Shown here piece by piece: positions 18,022 to 26,990 of a stretch of DNA of 64,000 nt. Source of the DNA: Microbacterium maritypicum (GTDB lineage Bacteria > Actinomycetota > Actinomycetes > Actinomycetales > Microbacteriaceae). The notes beneath the pieces were generated by a model. The model did no database searches, was not told where the DNA came from, and saw only the letters and a program-made list of their open reading frames with translations. How positions within the stretch are numbered: position 1 is the first letter of the stretch; each line of letters begins with the position of its first letter. The stretch lies in contig NZ_WAAQ01000002.1 in the NCBI RefSeq assembly GCF_008868125.1, positions 1 to 64,000 on the forward strand. The letters are read 5' to 3'. Made by a program: the position numbers and the translations under genes.

Positions 18022-20229
18022 GTGAAGAGACAGATCGCAGGAGTGTGCACGCTCGCGGCCGTCGCCGCAGCCGTCGCGTTCCCCCTCGCGGCGAACGCCG
18101 CTGACGGACTGGCCGCACCGACGTTCAGTCAGGAGGGCGGCCGGTTCACCGAGTCGGCCACCGTCGCGCTCACCGCGCCGCAGGGCGCCGAGATCAGGTA
18201 CACGCTCGACGGCTCGACGCCGACCGCGAAGAGCCCGATCTACAAGAAGCCGCTCGTCATCGAGGAGACGTCGAACCTCGCTGCGGTCTCGATCAAGGGT
18301 GGTGTCACATCGCCCGCCGAGATCGAGGGCTACATCATCAAGACGGAGGAGGAGCCGCAGCTGTCGTTCTTCGTGATGAGCGACGTGCACACGTCGTCCC
18401 TCGACGACAAGAACCGGGGCATCTGGAGCAGCCACTTCGACACCCTGGCCTCGATCAACCCCGATCCCGACCTGATCATCTCCAACGGCGACCAGATCAA
18501 CGACAACAACAACAACACCGCGCCCGACCACCAGGTCGTGAAGACGATCTTCGACGAGAACATCGATCGCCTCGGACTCGACGACACTCCGATCCTGATG
18601 TCCCACGGCAACCACGACGTGGGCAACGCCGACATGGCCAAGTACTACGGCGACTGGTTCCCCAACGCGTCCGGCGGCTACTACGAGAAGACGATCGACG
18701 GTCAGACCTTCCTCGTGACCGACACCGAGCGGTACTCGGGCGCGCAGCGCACGTGGCTGCAGGGTCGTCTCGCCGCCCTCTCGGCCGAGTCGGGCGCTCT
18801 CAACACGCCGATCTTCGTCGTCGGCCACCGACCGACCGCCAACACGGTCTACGACGGGGCCCAGGCCTCGAACGCCGCGCTCACGAGCGACCTCTCCGGG
18901 TACCCGCAGGCCGTCTACTTCTCCGGCCATTCGCACCTGCACCTGAACGACGAGCGCTCCATCTGGCAGGGGGCCTTCACGGCTGTGAACGACGGATCCA
19001 TGTCGTACACCGAGACTCCCCACGATGCGTACCAGATCTACGGCGATGCGCTCTGGGACGAGTTCACGATCCCCACCGCGCAGGCCCTCTACGTCGAGGT
19101 CTACGCAGACCGCACCGAGATCGACCGGATCAACTTCGCCGCCGAGGACGAACGCACCTACACGAACGGCGCGTGGGGCTACCAGTCCGGCTACCCGTTC
19201 GCCAGCGCGGGGACGCTCGCAGGGCCGACGTGGACCGTCCGCCTCGACGGCAGCACCGCCGAAGAGGTGCGCGCGAACTTCGACTACACGGCCGCCGCGC
19301 GCGATGCGGTCGCTCCGGTGCAGCAGGGAGCACCCGAGCACATCGTGACGAACGGGGCCGATGTGCTCCGCTTTCCCGCCGCGACCGATGACGAAGCGGT
19401 GTACGGCTACGACGTGCGGGTCCGCGACGCGGTCACGGGCGCCGAGGCGCTGCCGATCAGGGCCGGGGCGAAGGTGCTCGCCGACTTCCAGATCGCGCCG
19501 CGCCCGAGCGTGCTCGAGATCCCGCTCGCCATCCGCAACGGCCGACAGGCCGATGCTCCGCTCCTCACCCTCACGAAGGGGACGAGCTACATCGCCGAGG
19601 TCACCGCGGTCGACATGTACGGCAACCGCTCTGAGAAGACCTCGGTCGCATTCGTCGCCGGCGAGGTGCCGGACACCACGCGCCCGCAGGTCACGCTCGT
19701 CAGTCCGGCGTCGGCCGGCCCCTCGAAGTCCATCGACATCCGGGTCGATGCGACCGATGAGGTGGGGCTCGCCCGCATCGTCGCGAACATCTACCAGGGC
19801 GGGAAGCTCGTCAAGAGCACGCAGTCGGCGGTCTCAGGTGCGAGCGGCTCGCATGTCGCGACGGTCAAGCTTCCCGACGGTGCGTACACGGTCAAGTACA
19901 ACGCCCAGGATGCGGCCGGCAACATCTCGAAGACCTCGACCTTCGATGTCGTCGTCGACGCCACAGCCCCCACGGTGACCGTGAAGACCGGCGGCTCGTT
20001 CACGGTCGGCGATGCAGCGGGATATGACAAGGTCAGCTTCAAGCTCAACGATGCCGGCAAGGTCGACCGGATCGCGCTCAACGGCGTCGAGAAGGATCTG
20101 ACGAACAACGCCTGGTCCGACCTCAACTTCGTGAAGCCGGGGACCTTCGGCGGGGTGAAGGGCGAGAACACGCTTCTCGTCTACGACGTCGCCGGCAATG
20201 TCACGACGGTGGAGTTCGTGCTGCGCTGA
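18022..20229 (+). CDS. Secreted multidomain metallophosphoesterase
   Basis: Exported protein of 735 aa. The start GTG at 18022 is chosen because AAGAGGA lies 5 bp upstream; the upstream in-frame GTG at 18007 has no such site. A signal peptide ends near LAANA-A. A chitobiase/hexosaminidase C-terminal-like beta domain follows (residues ~35-100, YTLDGSTPTAKSP). Next is a calcineurin-type phosphoesterase domain: MSDVHTSS, SNGDQIND, SHGNHD, GHRPT and SGHSHLH give the metal ligands. The C-terminal ~300 residues hold Ig-like beta repeats (VDATDEVGLARI, YNAQDAAGN) typical of wall-associated proteins. The substrate is unknown; phosphate scavenging from outside is plausible. Confidence 0.9.
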   Translation: MKRQIAGVCTLAAVAAAVAFPLAANAADGLAAPTFSQEGGRFTESATVALTAPQGAEIRYTLDGSTPTAKSPIYKKPLVIEETSNLAAVSIKGGVTSPAEIEGYIIKTEEEPQLSFFVMSDVHTSSLDDKNRGIWSSHFDTLASINPDPDLIISNGDQINDNNNNTAPDHQVVKTIFDENIDRLGLDDTPILMSHGNHDVGNADMAKYYGDWFPNASGGYYEKTIDGQTFLVTDTERYSGAQRTWLQGRLAALSAESGALNTPIFVVGHRPTANTVYDGAQASNAALTSDLSGYPQAVYFSGHSHLHLNDERSIWQGAFTAVNDGSMSYTETPHDAYQIYGDALWDEFTIPTAQALYVEVYADRTEIDRINFAAEDERTYTNGAWGYQSGYPFASAGTLAGPTWTVRLDGSTAEEVRANFDYTAAARDAVAPVQQGAPEHIVTNGADVLRFPAATDDEAVYGYDVRVRDAVTGAEALPIRAGAKVLADFQIAPRPSVLEIPLAIRNGRQADAPLLTLTKGTSYIAEVTAVDMYGNRSEKTSVAFVAGEVPDTTRPQVTLVSPASAGPSKSIDIRVDATDEVGLARIVANIYQGGKLVKSTQSAVSGASGSHVATVKLPDGAYTVKYNAQDAAGNISKTSTFDVVVDATAPTVTVKTGGSFTVGDAAGYDKVSFKLNDAGKVDRIALNGVEKDLTNNAWSDLNFVKPGTFGGVKGENTLLVYDVAGNVTTVEFVLR

Positions 20230-20242
20230 CATGCAGAGGTGG

Positions 20243-20287
20243 GGCCCTGTGGTGAGGCGAGGCCGTGTCCTCTCGCACCGCAGGGCC
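20243..20287 (+). terminator. Hairpin downstream of metallophosphoesterase gene
   Basis: 12-bp stem: GGCCCTGTGGTG (20243-20254) with 20276-20287, one G-T pair and a 21-base loop. It lies 14 bp after the stop codon. No T-run follows, so the terminator call rests on stem strength and position. Confidence 0.55.
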
Positions 20288-20403
20288 TCCCGGCGTCCGC
20301 CGGAGGACCGGTGCATGCTCCGAGTCTTCCTGCACGACCAGAAGGTTCGAAAAGTTCTCGACAGTTCGTGCTTTCGTGGCGGGGAGCAGGGCCGGGAGAG
20401 GTC

Positions 20404-20409
20404 TAGCGT
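20404..20409 (+). promoter_or_regulatory. -10 box (TAGCGT) of an apparently leaderless gene
   Basis: TAGCGT lies 7 bases before the ATG at 20417, so transcription would begin at or one base before the start codon. No Shine-Dalgarno can fit between them. No convincing -35 was seen. Confidence 0.5.
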
Positions 20410-20416
20410 TGCGCGG

Positions 20417-21673
20417 ATGAACCTCTCCGAGCACGTCCACGTCACCTGGGCTCTTCACGTCGAGATGTCGGTGACCGATCGGCCTGACCTCACCCGGGTC
20501 ATCGGTGTGCCGCGCGACGCGCCCTCCTATTGGATCGTGGAGGCCTACCGGCTGAGCCTCGGGCTCGAGCCCGAGACGCCCGACTCTGAAGACGGGCCCG
20601 ACCACTCGCCCCTCATCGATCTCGTGTCCTGGAGGGGCAACACGCAGCGGGTGTCGATCCCCGGCGTCGCTGACGTGGTCGACGTGACGATCAGCGGACC
20701 GTTCGAGACCAGGATGGGGGAGCCGCGCGTCACCGTCGTCGATGCGGGTCGCGTTCAGGCGGAAGAGCAGACGGAGGCCGCGGGCTGGCAGGTGCAGCGA
20801 CCACCGTTCCGGGCGGAGCATGTGGCGTTCGAACTCGCGCAGCGCTTCGGACTGGTGCAGCCGCGACTCGACCCGATCACTGCGAGTGAGCGGGGCGACG
20901 GCCTGCGCGCCTCCTCCTCGCTGGTGACGCTGTGCGAGTCGTTGACGCCCGTCCGTCGACTGGCGCTTCTCGCACACCTCGAAGGCACGGGGCTCATCGA
21001 CGCCGCTCCGCCCGGCCAGGTGGCCGCGGACTCGGCGACCGTGGAATCGGCGACCGCAGGACTGCGGGGTCTCGTTGCGCGGATCGGCCCCGACGGCGTC
21101 GAGCAGGACCCGGTAGCCGGGTGGCTGCCCCGCGCGGCCGTCGCCGAGGCCGCCGAAGACCTCGGGTGGCACGACGCGGAGGCGTCCGACGTGCCAGACC
21201 CCGTCGATGCCCTGGCATTGCTGGCACGGCAGACGAAGGCGGTGCGCAGGCTGCGCGGTCGCATCGTGGTCACGCACCTCGGGCACGCGCTGGCGAACGG
21301 TGAAGCGCGCGGCTTCCTCCAGGTCGTCGGCGTCGTGAGAGCGCACGGCAAGGAGCGGCTGTTCCCGCATGGGCAGCTGCGCGCCGTCACCCTCGCACTG
21401 CTGGCCGTCGCCGACGGGTCGGTCATGGCGTTCGACGAGCTTCCCGAAACCGTCACGCGCGGTGAGGCTGCGGTCGACGAGGGGCGAGACCACGGCGGGA
21501 GGTTCTCCGAGTGGTCACTGCGATCGCATCGGGAGGGCGACGCGGAGCGCGGATCCGGAGATCGATATGCGGTGCGGCGGGTGGTCGAGAGCCTGTGCGC
21601 CCTCTCGTCGCCCGGAGCATTCGCATCGATCTCTCCAGCGATGCGCGCCGTCGCGGGCGCAGCTCTGTGGTGA
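20417..21673 (+). CDS. Conserved hypothetical protein, possibly pRiA4b ORF-3-like
   Basis: Protein of 418 aa, not confidently recognised. The N-terminus (VTWALHVEM..., DAPSYWIVEAYRLSLGLEP) and a C-terminal winged-helix-like segment with VRRLRGRIVVTHLGHALA recall plasmid pRiA4b ORF-3-type proteins of actinobacteria, but the match is by eye and weak. There is no signal peptide or membrane segment, so it is probably cytoplasmic. The chosen ATG at 20417 follows a TAGCGT -10 box and looks leaderless. It stands alone, convergent with the HTH/DUF2975 pair. Confidence 0.7.
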   Translation: MNLSEHVHVTWALHVEMSVTDRPDLTRVIGVPRDAPSYWIVEAYRLSLGLEPETPDSEDGPDHSPLIDLVSWRGNTQRVSIPGVADVVDVTISGPFETRMGEPRVTVVDAGRVQAEEQTEAAGWQVQRPPFRAEHVAFELAQRFGLVQPRLDPITASERGDGLRASSSLVTLCESLTPVRRLALLAHLEGTGLIDAAPPGQVAADSATVESATAGLRGLVARIGPDGVEQDPVAGWLPRAAVAEAAEDLGWHDAEASDVPDPVDALALLARQTKAVRRLRGRIVVTHLGHALANGEARGFLQVVGVVRAHGKERLFPHGQLRAVTLALLAVADGSVMAFDELPETVTRGEAAVDEGRDHGGRFSEWSLRSHREGDAERGSGDRYAVRRVVESLCALSSPGAFASISPAMRAVAGAALW

Positions 21674-21693
21674 GGGCGGTGGCGATCGCGGTC

Positions 21694-21721
21694 GACGGCT
21701 GACGGCTGACGGCTGACGGCT
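21694..21721 (+). repeat. Perfect 4 x 7-bp tandem repeat (GACGGCT)
   Basis: Four identical copies of GACGGCT lie in the short gap between two convergent genes (stops at 21673 and 21745). Being non-coding and perfect, it is a candidate variable-number repeat. No gene function is affected. Confidence 0.9.
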
Positions 21722-21744
21722 GCTGGAGCGCCGTCGCTGTGATG

Positions 21745-21972
21745 TCAGTCTGCGCGGCCCGCGCTCCCATCGGGCTCCCAGCGCAACAGGTCGCCCGGCT
21801 GGCATTCGAGCACGGCGCACAGCGCGTCGAGCGTCGTGAACCGCACGGCCTTCGCGCGACCATTCTTCAAGACGGCGAGGTTGGTCGGGGTGATGCCGAT
21901 CCTGTCGGCGAGTTCGCCGACGCTCATCTTCCGTCGCGCCATCATCACATCGATATCGACCACGACGGGCAT
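21745..21972 (-). CDS. Small Cro/CI-type helix-turn-helix regulator (YozG-like)
   Basis: Protein of 75 aa made almost wholly of one HTH_26-type domain: DIDVMMARRKMSVGELADRI, then ITPTNLAVLKNGRAKAVRF and the ending LECQPGDLLRWEPD. Its ATG shares a base (TGATG) with the stop of the DUF2975-like gene upstream. Such HTH plus DUF2975 pairs are common in Gram-positive bacteria; the HTH protein probably controls the pair. Targets are unknown. Confidence 0.9.
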   Translation of the reverse strand: MPVVVDIDVMMARRKMSVGELADRIGITPTNLAVLKNGRAKAVRFTTLDALCAVLECQPGDLLRWEPDGSAGRAD

Positions 21973-22460
21973 CAGATCACCTCGTTGTCGAGCTCTGAGC
22001 GCCACGAGCGCGCCTCTGCCTCGCGGTCGATCGCCTGCCGCAGCAGCGCCTTCATCACGACGACCAGCAGCGCCATTCCGGCGAGCACCACTCCTGCGCC
22101 CCCGATCAGCGCCACGACACCGGGAGCGATCGAACCCTGTGCGAGCAGGGCCGCCAGGATCCAGGTGAGCAGCGCAGCCGTCAGGATCGCTCCGATGATC
22201 ACGTCGACGTACCGGAAGGAGGACTCCGAGAAGATCGAGCCGGCGCGCACCCTGGTCAGCAGCATCCACACGCACACGCCGAAGACCTGGAGTGTGCCGA
22301 CACCCAGGACGACGAGGGAGACCAGGAAGATCCGGCCCCACAGCTCGTTCTCGCCGAGGTCGAGCCACAGCAGAGGGACGATCAGGGCCTGTACCGCCAC
22401 GGAGCCGAGCATCGCCACAGCGATCACGATGCGCAGCACGAGGATCGTCAGTTTTCCCAT
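21972..22460 (-). CDS. DUF2975-like membrane protein
   Basis: Protein of 162 aa with four hydrophobic segments (around residues 3-30, 42-68, 85-112, 118-140), matching the four-helix DUF2975 pattern. The start at 22460 (MGKLTILVLR) is preceded by AAAGG about 9 bases upstream. An ATG at 22475 in the same frame has a poorer site. It is coupled to the small HTH regulator. Function is unknown. Confidence 0.85.
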   Translation of the reverse strand: MGKLTILVLRIVIAVAMLGSVAVQALIVPLLWLDLGENELWGRIFLVSLVVLGVGTLQVFGVCVWMLLTRVRAGSIFSESSFRYVDVIIGAILTAALLTWILAALLAQGSIAPGVVALIGGAGVVLAGMALLVVVMKALLRQAIDREAEARSWRSELDNEVI

Positions 22461-22489
22461 GGAGTGACCTTTCATCGAAGAACATGGGA

Positions 22490-22518
22490 AATCTATCGAT
22501 ATTCGTTCGATCTGGCAA
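22490..22518 (-). promoter_or_regulatory. Promoter of the DUF2975/HTH pair
   Basis: Read on the minus strand: TTGCCA (-35), exactly 17 bp, TAGATT (-10). The expected start lies about 20 bases before the DUF2975 ATG. The spacer contains AT-rich ATATCGAT. Confidence 0.6.
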
Positions 22519-22542
22519 GTCGGATCACGCGGAGCGACGGTC

Positions 22543-22576
22543 GAGACCCCGCGAACGGAGACCTCGGAGGGGTCTC
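22543..22576 (-). terminator. Hairpin at the end of the glycosyltransferase gene
   Basis: GAGACCCC (22543-22550) pairs perfectly with GGGGTCTC (22569-22576), with an 18-base loop that can form a further short pairing. The right arm contains the glycosyltransferase stop codon. Probable terminator for the minus-strand gene. Confidence 0.5.
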
Positions 22577-24284
22577 AGTGCTTCCGCAGGAGCGCGCGGA
22601 GTCTGCGGGCGGTTCGTCCGGCGAAGTCCTTCACACGTCCACCCGGCCATTCGCGGCGGAGCTCGACGCGGCCGTCATCCGTCGCCACGAGAGCGCATGA
22701 GCGTCCGGCGAGCAGAGGTGACCGCCCGGCGCGGGCGAGCACGGCGGGGGTGGCCTCGAGTGGGGTCTCGAACGTCCACCCCGCGCGGCGGACCTTCACG
22801 GTCAGCGCGCCTCCGCGCGACTCGTCGCTCGGGCCGAACACCTTCAACGGATCGATCGCGACGCGGGCGGCGTCGAGATTGCGGGGGTGCCGGCCGCCGA
22901 TGTGACGTTCGGCGCCGGTCTCTCCATCTCGCAGGAACAGGTCGACCCGGTCGTTGCGCAGTTCGCGGCCGACGACCAGCAAGTTGTCCGGAAGACCCTC
23001 GATCGTGGAGACGGGGAGGGAGACGAGCCGGGTGATCTTCTTCGAGCGCGTGGGCGTGGATCCGGCATCCGCCGCACCGACGCTCTTCGCCGCGGCGTCC
23101 TGGTGTGCGGAATCTGAGCCGCCGTCGTCGGTGGGCGCCGAGGACGTCACCTCGGAGCGCGACGTCTCGAAGACGAAGGCGTCGTGGCCGTCTCTCGTGA
23201 GGGTCACGCGGAGGGTCAGGTGAAGGCCGCCGCCACGAGACCAGTGCGCTTCGGTCACGACGGCCCGGCACACGGTCTCGGCCTCGAACCGCGCAAGGCC
23301 GAGCAGGTCATCGCGACGGCCGGCACGGAGCAGGGCCGCGCGGATCCGGTGGGGGAAGCCGAGGCCGGCATCGACTCCCGGGCCGAACTTCTCCTGCACC
23401 AACGGGGTCACGACGTCGAGGAGGCGGTCGCGGTAGTCGTCGGGATACCGGACCATCTGTCGTCCGGAGAGCCGTTTCAGGATCTTCCCGCGGAACCAGT
23501 GCCGCAGCAGGCGGTCACGCAGCTTCCCGGGTTCGGTGTGCGCCTCGACGAGATCGAGCACCGTCTCCAGGTGGGGGAAGTACGTGTCGGGGTCGATGCG
23601 CGACGAGCTCGCGCTGCCGGGCTCCTTCACCCAGGCGTAGCAGGGCTCGCTCGCCAGGATCGAGATCGTCGATGCGGCGAAGTAGGCCTGCATCACGAAC
23701 AGATGATCCTCGAGTCGCACCTTGCCCTCGGGGAAACGGATGCCGTTGGCCCGGAGGAACGAGGTGCGGAACATCTTGTGCGGTGTGAGCATCTCCAGCA
23801 GGGGATCGGTCCCGAGCACCGCGCGAGGGACGTCGTGGCTGAAGATCCGGCTCGGGAGGCGACGACCGATGCCGACCTCCTTGCCCACGATCACGTCGGA
23901 CGAGTTCAGGTCGGCGTAGTCGCACAGTTTCTCGAGCGCACCGTCGAACAGGTAGTCGTCCTGGTCGACGAACTGCACGTAGGTTCCGCGGGCGGCATCG
24001 ACTCCGTGGTTGCGGGGCATGCCCGGCCAACCGGAGTGCTCCAGCGAGAGCACGCGCACGTGGGGGCGATCGCGGGCGATGGCCGCCAGGCGTGCGCCGG
24101 TCGGCTCGCCGGAGCCGTCGTCGCACAGGAGCACCTCGAAGGCCGAGGTGCCCAAGGTCTGGCGATCGAGCGAAGCGATGAGGTCGTCGAACGAGGGTCC
24201 GGGTCGGAACACCGGGACGACCACGCTCACGCGGATGGCGTCTCCAGTGCTGGTGCTGTTCTCCGGTCGATCACTCTGTGACAA
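22575..24284 (-). CDS. Family 2 glycosyltransferase, TarS/TarP-like cell-wall polymer glycosylation
   Basis: Protein of about 569 aa. The N-terminal GT-A domain has VSVVVPVFRPG, LLCDDGSGEPTG (nucleotide-binding Asp), a DQDD metal-binding motif (FVDQDDYLF) and a base motif EDHLF. The arrangement resembles the GT2 enzymes that add sugars to wall teichoic or similar polyol-phosphate polymers. The C-terminal ~250 residues are beta-rich and probably bind the polymer. The start is uncertain: TTG at 24284 has GGGGGA 8 bp upstream; GTG at 24326 in the same frame is the alternative and adds 14 residues. No other wall-polymer genes are adjacent. Confidence 0.82.
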   Translation of the reverse strand: MSQSDRPENSTSTGDAIRVSVVVPVFRPGPSFDDLIASLDRQTLGTSAFEVLLCDDGSGEPTGARLAAIARDRPHVRVLSLEHSGWPGMPRNHGVDAARGTYVQFVDQDDYLFDGALEKLCDYADLNSSDVIVGKEVGIGRRLPSRIFSHDVPRAVLGTDPLLEMLTPHKMFRTSFLRANGIRFPEGKVRLEDHLFVMQAYFAASTISILASEPCYAWVKEPGSASSSRIDPDTYFPHLETVLDLVEAHTEPGKLRDRLLRHWFRGKILKRLSGRQMVRYPDDYRDRLLDVVTPLVQEKFGPGVDAGLGFPHRIRAALLRAGRRDDLLGLARFEAETVCRAVVTEAHWSRGGGLHLTLRVTLTRDGHDAFVFETSRSEVTSSAPTDDGGSDSAHQDAAAKSVGAADAGSTPTRSKKITRLVSLPVSTIEGLPDNLLVVGRELRNDRVDLFLRDGETGAERHIGGRHPRNLDAARVAIDPLKVFGPSDESRGGALTVKVRRAGWTFETPLEATPAVLARAGRSPLLAGRSCALVATDDGRVELRREWPGGRVKDFAGRTARRLRALLRKH

Positions 24285-24410
24285 ACGTCTCACTCCCCCA
24301 AGTCGACAAGTCACCGAGCTAACCACGACTTCCTGTGTGCGTCACCGGGCTTGCGCGACGCCCGGGCGTGTGCACTCCGGGCTCGGAGACTCCCACCCCA
24401 CACACAGCAT

Positions 24411-24436
24411 GAACGATATATCGTTGAGTATCGTTC
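24411..24436. promoter_or_regulatory. Candidate PadR operator with three half-sites
   Basis: A perfect 14-bp palindrome AACGATATATCGTT (24412-24425) is followed by another TATCGTTC (24429-24436), so GAACGATA at 24411 is mirrored twice. It lies 20 bp before the PadR gene start, within its likely promoter region. Autoregulation by the PadR protein is the natural reading. Confidence 0.6.
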
Positions 24437-24455
24437 ACCACAGCAGGAGGCCATC

Positions 24456-25091
24456 ATGAACAACGCATTCCCCTCCAACCCGTTCGGCGGCAACGGCGGC
24501 TCCGGGAGCAACGGCGGGCCCGGCGGACTCTTCGGCGGCTCCGGCTTCGGAGCGGGCCCCGGTGGTCCGGCCTCCGCGATCTTCGAGGCGATGGACCAGC
24601 TCCGCAAGTCCTTCGAGTCCCGCCCTTCCGGAGGCTCGCGTATGGCCCGCGGCGACGTCCGCACGGCCGTGCTCTCGCTCCTCGCCGAGAAGCCCATGCA
24701 CGGCTACCAGATCATCAACGAGATCGCCGAGCGCAGCGGCGGCACCTGGAAGCCGAGCGCCGGCTCCGTGTACCCGACGCTGCAGCTGCTCGCCGATGAA
24801 GGACTCATCGAGGCCGAGGAGCAGAACGGTCGCAAGACCTACTCGCTCACCGAAGCAGGGCGAGCGATCGCCGACGAGAGCTCCGAGACCCCGGCTCCGT
24901 GGGAGTCGTCGTCCAGCAAGGACGGGAACCGCGACAGCGCCCGCTTCCACGCGCTGCCCAAGGCGGGCGTAGACCTCGCCGCCGCGGCCGCCCAGGTCGG
25001 TCGTAGCGGAAGCCCGGAGCAGGTGCAGGCGACCATCGAGATCCTCGACGAGGCGCGCCGTAGGCTGTACTCGATCCTCGCCCAGGACTGA
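24456..25091 (+). CDS. PadR-family transcriptional regulator
   Basis: Protein of 211 aa. The first ~60 residues are a Gly/Phe/Asn/Ser-rich disordered leader. The winged helix follows: RGDVRTAVLSLLAEKPMHGY, GTWKPSAGSVYPTLQLLADE, GRKTYSLTEAGRA. The C-terminal helices should mediate dimerisation. The ATG at 24456 has AGGAGG 5 bp upstream. It is preceded by a palindromic operator and followed 48 bp later by the ABC1 kinase gene, which may share its transcript. Confidence 0.93.
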   Translation: MNNAFPSNPFGGNGGSGSNGGPGGLFGGSGFGAGPGGPASAIFEAMDQLRKSFESRPSGGSRMARGDVRTAVLSLLAEKPMHGYQIINEIAERSGGTWKPSAGSVYPTLQLLADEGLIEAEEQNGRKTYSLTEAGRAIADESSETPAPWESSSSKDGNRDSARFHALPKAGVDLAAAAAQVGRSGSPEQVQATIEILDEARRRLYSILAQD

Positions 25092-25139
25092 TCGCGCAGT
25101 GCGGCATCCGGTGAGGAGCGGCGAAAAGAGGATGACGCG

Positions 25140-26855
25140 ATGAAGGATGCCGCGGCGCAGGGCGCCCATCGTGCCCGCTACCGCCGCATCCTCTCGTTCG
25201 CGGCGCGAGAACTCGTCAAGATCTGGTGGTTCGAGCTCGTCCTCCCGCGGTTCGGGATGAGTGCTGTCGCGGAGCGCACGCGTGGACCGCGCATGCAGAA
25301 GTTCGCACGGCGCTTCCACGCGCTCGCGATCGAGCTCGGCGGTCTCATGATCAAGGTCGGGCAGTTCATGTCGTCGCGCCTGGACGTGCTGCCTCCGGAG
25401 ATCACCGCCGAGCTGGAGGGGCTGCAGGACGAGGTGCCTGCCGTGCCCTTCGCCGACATCCGCCGCGCTGCCGAGGCGGAGCTGGGCCGACCGCTCGCGC
25501 AGGCGTATGCCTGGTTCGACGAGACGCCGGTGGCTGCGGCGTCCCTCGGTCAGGTGCACCGTGCCCGTCTCTCGGAGCTCGACGCCGCCGACACCGGCCT
25601 CGACGGCGTCGTGGTGAAGGTGCAGCGTCCGGGCATCGATGAGATCGTCGCTGTCGACCTGGCGGCGCTTCGACGCGTCGCGCGGTGGCTGACCCGTGTG
25701 CGCCTGGTCGCCGACCGCGTCGACGCCCCGGCGCTCGTGGAGGAGTTCGCCGAGACCAGTCTGGAAGAGATCGACTACCTTCATGAGGCTGCCAGCGCCG
25801 AACGGTTCCGCGAGAACTTCGCCGGCGACCCTCGCGTCGGCACCCCCGAGATCGTGTGGGAGCGCTCGACGCGTCGGGTGCTGACGCTGTCGGACGTCAC
25901 GGCCATCAAGATCAACGACACCGACGCTCTTCGCGCGGCCGGCATCGATCCGTCCGACGTCGCCGCCGTGTTCGCCGAGGTCATGTTCGATCAGGTCTTC
26001 ACGCACAGCTTCGTGCACGCCGACCCCCACCCCGGCAACATCTTCGTCACGCCATCGCCCTCTGCGGAGGGCGCGGTCGAGCAGGGCTCTGATCGGGGCT
26101 TCCGGCTCACCTTCATCGACTTCGGGATGATGGCCGAGATCCCTGCGAGTCTTCGCGACGGGCTGCGCATGCTCCTGATCGCCGTCGCCGGGCGCGACAG
26201 CCGCGGCCTCGTCGCGGCGGCGCAGGAGATCGGCGTGCTGCTGCCCTCCGCCGACACCGCCGAGCTCGAACGTGCGCTGACGGCGTTGTTCGCCCGCTTC
26301 GGCGGCATGGGCTTCGCCGAGCTGAGCAAGGTCGATCCGCGCGAGTTCCGCGACTTCGCCGAGGAGTTCGGCGACATGGTGCGCTCTCTCCCGCTCCAGC
26401 TGCCCGAGAATATGCTGCTGCTCATCCGTGCCGTGTCGCTCACCTCGGGCATGTGCAGCGGGCTCGACCCGGCCTTCAACGTGTGGGACGCGGCCGAGCC
26501 CTACGCCGGGCGCCTGCTGCGCGACGAGAGCGGCAACATCGTGCAGGCCTTCGCGAGTCAGGCGATGGACACGATGAGCACGACCTGGAGCCTGCCCGGT
26601 CGCATCGACAGGATCATCACCCGCATCGACGACGGCAACATCTCCTTCGACACATCGCGTCTGGAACGTCGCCTCGATCGCCTCGAAGGCATCGCTCGTC
26701 GCATCGCCTCGGGAGTGCTCTTCGCGGCCCTGCTCATCGGCGGTGCGCTGCTGGTCCCGTCGATCGCGCCCTTGGGCATCACGCTGATCTGCGTCTCGGC
26801 GCTTCCGCTGCTGCACGCCCTGTTCGCAGGGTTCGGCCGCCGCGGCCCGCGCTGA
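25140..26855 (+). CDS. ABC1/UbiB (AarF)-family atypical kinase
   Basis: Protein of 571 aa. It has the family-specific KxGQ motif (KVGQFMSSR, residues 72-80), the Ala-rich nucleotide loop PVAAASLGQVHRA (130-142), the VVVKVQRPG lysine (Lys160), and catalytic HADPHPGN and FIDFG motifs. Two hydrophobic helices at the extreme C-terminus should anchor it in the membrane. Family members support isoprenoid-quinone or lipid biology; no quinone genes are adjacent, so the role here is open. AAAGAGGA precedes the start. It lies downstream of padR in the same direction. Confidence 0.93.
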   Translation: MKDAAAQGAHRARYRRILSFAARELVKIWWFELVLPRFGMSAVAERTRGPRMQKFARRFHALAIELGGLMIKVGQFMSSRLDVLPPEITAELEGLQDEVPAVPFADIRRAAEAELGRPLAQAYAWFDETPVAAASLGQVHRARLSELDAADTGLDGVVVKVQRPGIDEIVAVDLAALRRVARWLTRVRLVADRVDAPALVEEFAETSLEEIDYLHEAASAERFRENFAGDPRVGTPEIVWERSTRRVLTLSDVTAIKINDTDALRAAGIDPSDVAAVFAEVMFDQVFTHSFVHADPHPGNIFVTPSPSAEGAVEQGSDRGFRLTFIDFGMMAEIPASLRDGLRMLLIAVAGRDSRGLVAAAQEIGVLLPSADTAELERALTALFARFGGMGFAELSKVDPREFRDFAEEFGDMVRSLPLQLPENMLLLIRAVSLTSGMCSGLDPAFNVWDAAEPYAGRLLRDESGNIVQAFASQAMDTMSTTWSLPGRIDRIITRIDDGNISFDTSRLERRLDRLEGIARRIASGVLFAALLIGGALLVPSIAPLGITLICVSALPLLHALFAGFGRRGPR

Positions 26856-26990
26856 CCGCGGCGCGCCCGGGAAACCCGCACCACACGGCATCGGGTCGCC
26901 GCGCCGTTCCCCGATACGCGGCGGATCGGGCCGATGGTCCCGGTCCTCCGCTTTCGCGGGCCCACGGCTCGCATGACAGGATGGGATGCC

